This document shows positions 57,538-64,000 of a stretch of DNA of 64,000 nt, piece after piece. Source of the stretch: Eupeodes corollae. Its lineage: Eukaryota; Arthropoda; Insecta; Diptera; Syrphidae. How positions within the stretch are numbered: position 1 is the stretch's first letter; each line of letters opens with the position of its first letter. Made by a program: the position numbers and the translations under genes. The stretch is taken from the NCBI RefSeq assembly GCF_945859685.1, contig NC_079149.1, positions 13,241,118 through 13,305,117 on the forward strand, in the 5' to 3' direction. Under the pieces are notes generated by a model. That model was given only the letters and a program-made list of their open reading frames with translations, did no database searches and was not told where the DNA came from.

Positions 57538-59544
57538 CAAAAAAGTCAGCTACCAATTGCTTATAATTGAAATTAATTATGGAAAGTAATCATTATTTCC
57601 CAACCCTGATTTGTGGCCATTAGGTAGACCGAAATCTTAATTCTCTTTTGTTATTGAGACTAAAGTAGATAACATAAAGCAAACAAAGCTTTTGATGAAA
57701 ACTTTTTAATTTGTTCTCGATACCTAAAAAAGCAAGCAAACACACAAACAAACAAACACCTACTAACAATAAAGACTTTTGTCTTTGCCTCGCTAATCTT
57801 CAATAAGTAATTGAATATGTCATGGATTAAAATCATCACACAAACAAAAAGTCAACGTAACAAATTAATTCTTCACGTTATAAGTAGAGTATGAAATATC
57901 GAATTACATCAACGTTTTGATAAGATAAAATTTAAGTTGCAAGCAAAAAAAGGAAGAATGATCATCTCAGCACTATGGGTGTTAATTTAGAAGACTACGA
58001 GAGATCTTTGCGAAAAATTAAGAAATGGTGAGTAGTCATAAAGATAAAATATGTACTGGATTTCAGAGGATACAAATATGAGACGGGAATCTCTAAGAAA
58101 TATGTACAAGAGCTCATTTGAGTTTCGCTTTCAATCAAAAGTTGTACATTTAAAAAACAACAACGTTTTAAGATAGCATAGAAAGATTTGTTTGTTCCAA
58201 CATTAAAAACTTTGACTTTCGATTGATTTGAATTGTATTTATTTTGTTGTCATTCCAGATAGCTTTTGGTGCATCTATGATTTTTTTATGGACTTGGACA
58301 TAAGCCGTTTGTAAAAAATTGTATGTATTATCAAATATGCTAAATAAGACTGATTTTATATTTCTTCACTTCCTGATTTTCTAAAGGTAAATTGGAAAGT
58401 GTAAAAGTGTGTGTCAAATGTATATAAGAAGTAACAAGACAAGATGGAAATTTAAAAAAAATTGTTACCTAGTTTCAAAATGCTAAATTTTATGTTAAAA
58501 ATGTTTTTTTTATATTTAAAGCTTTGTCATTTGAACCTTATTTTTTAATTAAGAAAATGATAACCTCCTGACAAGCTTTTAAATGACAATAAGTGGCCGG
58601 ATTAGTGAACACGATATCCTCTTTCGACTGGCATTAATTTCATCAATTAACAAACAAGAAGCTAGCCGTAATTTATAAATCCAATACCAAGATTTCCAGG
58701 CATTTTTTATTTGTATCTAAAATTTTTGCGCGAAGTTCAAACACAATTTCGTTTTCATAAACATTTGGAATTTCTAAATTTCAAGAATATTATTAAAAAG
58801 TCCTTTTCTTCTCTTGGTTTAAGTATTGTGTTGAGTATTGTCTTTCAAAAATTGGGACCCATCACAAATTGCATTGTTAGCGGACGCTTTAAAGAATCCC
58901 GAAAATAAGTATCACCAATTCCGTTCGTAATGCAAAATTGTATTGTTTTCTAGAAACGTATTCGGAAATAGTTTTTTGTTTGGAATTCGTAAAAGTATCC
59001 CTCATTTTGAAAGAAAAGTTTAGACATTTTTAAAAGCCGTTCAAATTCCAATCTCGTATTTTAAAACAGGTTCATAATTTATAAAACGAATAGGTAAACA
59101 AAAAAGCCAAAAACGCCAAAAGAGCCAAAAGAGCCAAAAAAGTCTAAACACCTGGAATTTATGAAGGTATAGGTACACTGCCCTAATTTGCAGTCGTAAT
59201 AATATAAATGTATTATTTTAGCAGTTTAGGTTAAGTCAAGTAAATATGTTGCCGATTGGGACGTTATCGTCATACTTAGATCAATGTATGTAGATCCATT
59301 GTGATAGCCCGAAGTATTAAACTTCCCTGAAAATAAAATATACACCCTTATGGCAGTTGTCAATGATAAACAAATTGAACATTGAACAAATTTATCAATT
59401 ATTTTAGAATTGTGTAACTCAATTGACTTGATCATTTTCGATTGTGAATGAAATTGAAAGCTGTGAATGAGCACATTTTTTGACGTTTAATATTTCAAAC
59501 AAAAGTAAAAAATTTAAATTTAAACCAAATTTAAATTGAATAGT
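57538..59544. other. Largely non-coding; one orphan exon-like segment
   Basis: No repeat family recognised. 57975-58027 begins with ATG and ends at a strong donor (ATG/GTGAGT), and 58246-58259 looks like an acceptor, but I could not build a gene from them. The 65-codon frame at 58711-58908 and the 82-codon minus frame at 59226-59474 show no known motif. Short AAAAGCCAAAA-type repeats occur at 59100-59140. Confidence 0.35.
57975..58027 (+). CDS. Possible first coding exon of an unidentified gene
   Basis: ATG at 57975 opens MGVNLEDYERSLRKIKK and the sequence then meets a good splice donor, GTGAGT, at 58028-58033. Seventeen codons plus two bases. I do not recognise the peptide. No downstream exon in the right phase was found: the acceptor near 58259 would create a stop. 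It may be chance or the start of a gene with a long intron. Confidence 0.22.
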
Positions 59545-61468
59545 TTAAAACATGGACGAATGGAAGAATGCCGGCAAGCGCACGCAGCGAAACAAGAGGC
59601 ATACAAAACGGCGCTGAACAAAAGGAAAAGAGCTGCTCGCGAGCAATACGAGCAGAAGAGGAGAGATGAACACCGGCTTCTTAGATGGAAAAAATAGAGA
59701 ATGGAAGCGCGCGATCTAGGAGATAGAGGGATGTCACAACAGGAATGAGGTTCGTAAATTTTACCAAAAGGTAAAAAACCCTCCCAAGGTACCAGCCACG
59801 AACCGAAGCCTGTAAAGACGATCAGGGAACATCGTAGTAGAACCGCAGTCGATGCTGAGAATATAGAAAGATCATTTCTCCAAATTATATAACAGCGATG
59901 ACGAACCGAATTCCGCTGTAAGGGAGACAGAACCACTCAACCTCGGCGACGCAGATCAACAATTCCGCATACCCGACCTTGACGAAGTGAAGATAGCTAT
60001 ATCTAAACTTAAGTCAAACAAAGCTGCTGGAGCTGACGGCATCGCTGCTGGAGCTGACGGCATCGCTGCCGAACTATTCAAAGCAGCAGGTGGTGACTTG
60101 GTTCGGAGCATGCAACAACTCATTCGAAAATATGGTCGTAAGAAAGCATGCCGGATGAGTGGAATCTCAGCATAGTGTGCCCGATACATAAGAAAGGAGA
60201 CCCTCTAAACTGCGCCAACTACAGAGGCATCAGTCTCCTTAACATTGCGTTTAAGATCCTCTCTGCCGTATTATGTGAACGTCTGAAGCCATTCGTCAAC
60301 AACCTGATTGGTCCTTATCAGTGTGGCTTCACATAAGGAAAGTCCACTATCGACCAAATATTCACACTACGGCAGATATTGAAAAAACCCAGGAGCTTCA
60401 AATCGATACCCACCATCTCTTTATCGATTTTAAAGCCGCGTATGACAGCATCTATAGGGAAGAGCTCTACCGAGCAATGTCTAGTTTTGGCATCCCTGTC
60501 AAACTTATCCGTTTGTAAAGAATGACGATGGAGAATGCACGCTGCTCTATCAAGGTCGGAAAAGATCTTACCGATGCATTTGATGTCAAAAAAGGTTTTA
60601 GACAAGGCGATGCACTTTCATGCGACTTCTTCAACATCGTTCTGGAAAGAATTGTGCAAAACTCAACCGTCAACACTAGAGGCACAATCTTCCAAAGGTC
60701 CATCCAATTACTCGGATACGCAGATGATATTGAAATAATTGGAAGATCAAAGCGTGATGTCAGTGGAGCGTTTTTGAGCATTGCGACGGAAGCGAAGAAA
60801 ATGGGTTTAGTGGTCAACCAAGGCAAGACCAAGTATATGCTATCATCAAAAAAGGACACTGAACGACGACGTCTTGGACAAAACGTCACCATGGACAGCT
60901 ATAACTTTGAGGTAATTAAGGACTTTGTCTACCTAGGTACCGCTATTAACACAGACAACGACACCAGCGCTGAAATTAGAAGGCAATTGAGAAGTAAAGT
61001 CCTTTCACCATCTATAAGACACCCATAATTCCGGTTCTCATTTATGGCGCTGAGACCTGGACCCTGGCAAGGAAAGATGAGAGAGTGGAGAGAAAAATTC
61101 TTCGGGTGATTTTTGGTCCCGTACGCGTAGAAGGAGAATGGAGGAGAAGATATAACGACGAACTGTACGGGCTTTACAGCGACACTGACCTAGTTTGCAG
61201 AATTAAAGTCCAACGGCTTAGATGGCTAGGTCATGCAGAGCGGATGGACATCAACGCTCCAGCCCAGAAGGTCTTCGAATCCAATCCCGAGGGAAGGCGC
61301 AGTAGAGGAAGACCGCGACTCAGGTGGCGCACCCAGGTGGGAGAGGACCTCAACCAACTTGGCGTATGAAACTGGAGACAACTAGCTAGGGACCGAGCTG
61401 GCTGGAGACGCATGTTGGTTGAGGCCCAGGTCCGCCCGGACTGTAGCGCCACCTTAAGTTAGTAAGGA
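59545..61468 (+). mobile_element. RTE-clade LINE, copy 3, 5'-truncated, decayed
   Basis: Starts in the charged linker (EERNKRKRA-type sequence, 59555-59700, in broken frame) and continues through SKLKSNKAAGADG (59999-60036, where IAAGADG is repeated because of an 18-bp duplication at about 60026-60061), IHKKGDPLNCANYRGISLLN (60187-60246), HLFIDFKAAYDSIYREELYR, GFRQGDALSCDFFNIVLERI, YADDIEIIGRSKRDV and the C-terminal RLRWLGHAERM and RGRPRLRWR blocks. Ends GGACTGTAGCGCCACC with a short TTAGTAAG tail. The region around 60985-61085 has deletions relative to copy 1. Its RT is almost identical to copy 1. No clear target-site duplication. Confidence 0.9.
60522..61028 (+). pseudogene. RTE copy 3, RT core fragment
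   Basis: A 168-codon frame with GFRQGDALSCDFFNIVLER and the catalytic YADD, truncated at the C-terminal side by a deletion of the ANRCFFGLR segment (present in copy 1 at 45613-45640), after which the frame is lost. Upstream, a stop at 60518 (CGT TTG TAA) breaks the continuity with the first RT half. Part of the RTE element. Confidence 0.85.
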
Positions 61469-61638
61469 TTAAAAAAAATAATTTAATTAAATGACTTCCG
61501 TGGAGTTTTGGTACGATAACGACGAAGACGATGCAATGACTTCATATGCTTCATTACAATTCGAACCAACACAGTCTTCCAAAAGGAATTTTTCAGTACT
61601 TGTTGAACTTTCAACTAATCAAAAACATACATTAGCCT

Positions 61639-62157
61639 CAGGTTCAGACAACATAAGGGACTTCATTTGCAGTCAACTGCATTCCTGGAACGTACATTTT
61701 GACCAAGTCAACTAATTAGTTTTTCAAATGTCATCAATTTCAAATCTAGGACTTTACTTCGCAAAGCACTACTTTACGTTCATAAAAAGAACTAGCAAAA
61801 ACATTAATGTCTACAAAGAAATCGTCAGGCAAGTTTTAAGTCCATCACGATTTGTGTTTTGTATTGCAAAGAAATATAACTTATTTCGTTTCCCAATTGA
61901 AAAGGGACCCTTTTAAAGAAAGCATTAAATGAAGTTGTGCAGAAAAAAAATTAATCAGAGTTCAGCTTTCAGTTGAATGAAAAAACATGATCAACAGTCA
62001 TTTTTATAGAAGTAGACTCGACTTAATAGTTAGAGAGATATTTCTTGACTAACTTTCCATTATAGTTGCCTTAATTGTTAGGGAATTTTTTGGCAGCTGG
62101 CCAATCAAATACTAGAAACTTGCCTTACTTTCAACTCCCTTATGTCATCTGAACCTG
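61639..62157. mobile_element. MITE family G, copy 4 (519 bp, best-preserved ends)
   Basis: Left CAGGTTCAGACAACATAAGG and right, reversed, CAGGTTCAGATGACATAAGG: 18 of 20 identical, and the match goes on for two more bases. The orientation is opposite to copies 1-2: its right half holds the GGCAGCTGGCC and TTGCCTTAATTGTTAGGGAA blocks. It contains no transposase. The flanks (ATTAGCCT / TCCATTCT) do not form a clear duplication. Confidence 0.85.
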
Positions 62158-63867
62158 TCCATTCTACTGCAGCATCAATGAACATTTTTTCTCAAAAACA
62201 AAAAACATTATAAGCAAGCAATAAATTTGGGACCTATTAACGCTCGCAATACGGCTTTCAATTCAAAATGGTTAATTTATGTTCATTCATGATAGGCTTT
62301 TCAAAAATATATTCAAAATTGATAATCGCATTAGCGTTTTAGGAAATTATTTAAAAATTTCAACTTTCTTGCTGTAGCCATTGAGAGTCCTATTTTGCTG
62401 TTTCCTAGAATGTCTACCAGTTCTTCAAGACTACTGAAGAATTGTCTGCCTTATAGTTAGTTTCCAGTGAGTCATAGTGCTTGGCATTGACACAAGAAAT
62501 GGGCTGTTTATTTAACTAAACTAGTTGCATTGAAACGAGAGAAATCATCAAACTTCAAATTGTATTCCTAATTATTTAAAAAATGAAAACTATATTTGAA
62601 CTTTATTTGGTTTTGACTAAAATGCATCGTTTTTTCCAATTCATTAGTCGTAGAATTTTTTCACAAATTTGATAAAGAAATAGAAGTAAATCTGCTTATT
62701 CCCAAGATAAATTATTTAATATATTAATGAAAAACAAATAAGTAATTGGTTTTTGAATAAAGATGAATTTTTATTTAAGGGATGTATACAGTTTTTCTCT
62801 TTTTTCTTCAGTAAACAAAACGAAACAAAAATACAATTTTATAACATTTCATCGACATTACAATATACATACACAATAAAATAAAATATTTATATAAATT
62901 TCTATTCAAAAATTATTCTGTATCAATTTATTGTTATAATAATACGAGTAAATAAATTATTTTAAGATCATGAGAAGTAGAGAAAGTTACTAATTGCTAT
63001 CAGTAAAACTCCTCTGCTCCACATGAACTCAATTTAATTATTTCTTTTTGCCTTTTTTCAAATTCATTTGGTATTTATTATTATTTTTTTTTAAACATAT
63101 AAGTCTCACTTAATTTGGATTATTGAATTTCCAAAGAATTTTAATTCGTATTTAAGATTCAGGTTATCATAAAATACATTATTGTTTCTTTCTTTTCAAT
63201 GTTACTTATTATTGTGTGTTTCCTCTTTTGGTTGTTAGCATTTTAAACAAATTATTATTATTATCGTGCCTATAAACTAATTTTTGTTTTTGATATACCT
63301 CACCTCTATATAATTGCTTTATTAACAGACATAAATGTAATATAATATTTAATAATATTATGGGATAGGAGATGGAATATGTAGAACACTCTTTTATTCA
63401 TAGTTTTTTTTTTTAAATAGAGGAACTAAACAATTAGGTATAGAATATTTTTTAGTAATTGGGGCGAAAAAAATTGTATTTCATATGAATTTTTGTTTTA
63501 TTATTAAAGTAATGTTAAATATAAATACATATACATTTATCAATATATTTTCTTTATGTTATATAAACTTTATTCTTACACGTTTAAGTAAAAATACAAA
63601 ACGAAACAAAAATAAAATATTACATTCTTTTCTTCTTACACAAATTCAAAAACCTTCCAAAACTTTATTGTAGATTAATATTATTAAATATATATGAAAA
63701 TCAGTTCAAAAAAAATTGTTTAACAAACAAAAAAAATCTATTAACAAAAAAAAAAAAGCTAAAACAATAAATTATTATTAATTAATAAAAAAAATAAAAG
63801 GAATTCGTTTGCATATTTTTGTTTTCTTCAATGTTTTTTTTTTTTCCTATAATACATTATTCGATGA
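62158..63867 (-). other. Spacer and probable long 3' UTR of the TMBIM gene
   Basis: AT-rich, no gene or repeat found. The part nearest 63867 should be the 3' UTR of the minus-strand lifeguard gene; its end cannot be fixed because AATAAA-like hexamers are frequent in such composition. Confidence 0.45.
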
Positions 63868-64000
63868 TTAATCCCGAGAGCCGACAATGGCCAAAATGTA
63901 CATGAAGATATTTATGATGTCCAAATAAAGATTAAGAGCTGCAAAGATATATTCTTCCGGACTGATGGAATATTTATGATCGCCACCCATCATCAGTTGA
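63868..64000 (-). CDS. Lfg: Lifeguard / TMBIM (BI-1 family) protein, C-terminal end
   Basis: The last 43 codons and stop of a minus-strand gene whose remainder lies beyond the right edge. It reads QLMMGGDHKYSISPEEYIFA, then ALNLYLDIINIFMYILAIVG and SRD before TAA at 63868-63870. The GGxHKYSISPEEYIFAALNLYLDI block and the short charged end after a last hydrophobic segment are the hallmark of the lifeguard branch of the TMBIM family: multi-pass ER/Golgi membrane proteins that lower ER calcium and protect from apoptosis. The symbol follows the fly lifeguard gene and is by family only; other TMBIM paralogues exist in flies. No splice site is visible in the part shown. Confidence 0.9.
   Translation of the reverse strand, partial: QLMMGGDHKYSISPEEYIFAALNLYLDIINIFMYILAIVGSRD

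Noticed and set aside
61491..61715. 74-codon open frame with an acidic start (MTSVEFWYDNDEDDAMTS)
   Set aside because: Its last third is the terminal repeat of MITE G (from 61639), it follows directly on the RTE tail, and no domain is recognisable; a chance frame is more likely.

Overview
The window looks like a gene-poor, AT-rich stretch of an insect nuclear genome, probably a fly. Reasons: short phase-conserved introns with GT-AG (once GC-AG) borders, LITAF-domain genes with an arthropod-like layout, a lifeguard-type TMBIM gene, and a dense mix of Jockey-, RTE- and other LINE-type elements, a tRNA-derived SINE, mariner, hAT, Harbinger-like MITEs and a rolling-circle-like family with internal tandem repeats. 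The species cannot be named from the sequence alone.

Cellular genes. Four members of the LITAF (zinc-ribbon, monotopic endosomal membrane protein) family are present: the last exon of one at 660-762 (+), a complete 78-residue three-exon gene at 29278-29662 (+), a complete 140-residue gene at 38377-38964 (+) and a complete 142-residue gene at 54664-55213 (-). All four final exons are exactly 103 nt, and the three complete genes share intron phases (1, then 2), so they are tandem-derived paralogues. The two long ones carry a proline-rich N-terminus with a PPxY motif. One intron of the 54.7 kb gene has a GC donor. At the right edge, 63868-64000 (-) is the C-terminus of a lifeguard/TMBIM anti-apoptotic membrane protein.

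Everything else I can identify is transposon. Left third (1-29 kb): a hAT-like relic, LINE relics of at least four families, two MITE families (one inserted in the other) and several copies of a rolling-circle-like repeat (family H). Middle (30-47 kb): a LINE relic carrying a solo LTR, a SINE split by a LINE with both target-site duplications still readable, and two H elements in tandem, the first split by a recent Jockey copy (801-codon open frame) and the second by an RTE copy with a 29-bp duplication. Right (47-54 kb): a nest in which a mariner relic is split by a hAT element, itself split by a CR1/Jockey-like LINE and by an RTE element. 56-62 kb: another H element, a third RTE copy and a MITE.

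I found no CRISPR array, operon or clearly new enzymatic system. The most interesting points are the nested insertions whose frames or duplications check out, the SINE whose 3' end matches that of the local RTE element, the H family, and the LITAF cluster with its non-canonical intron.
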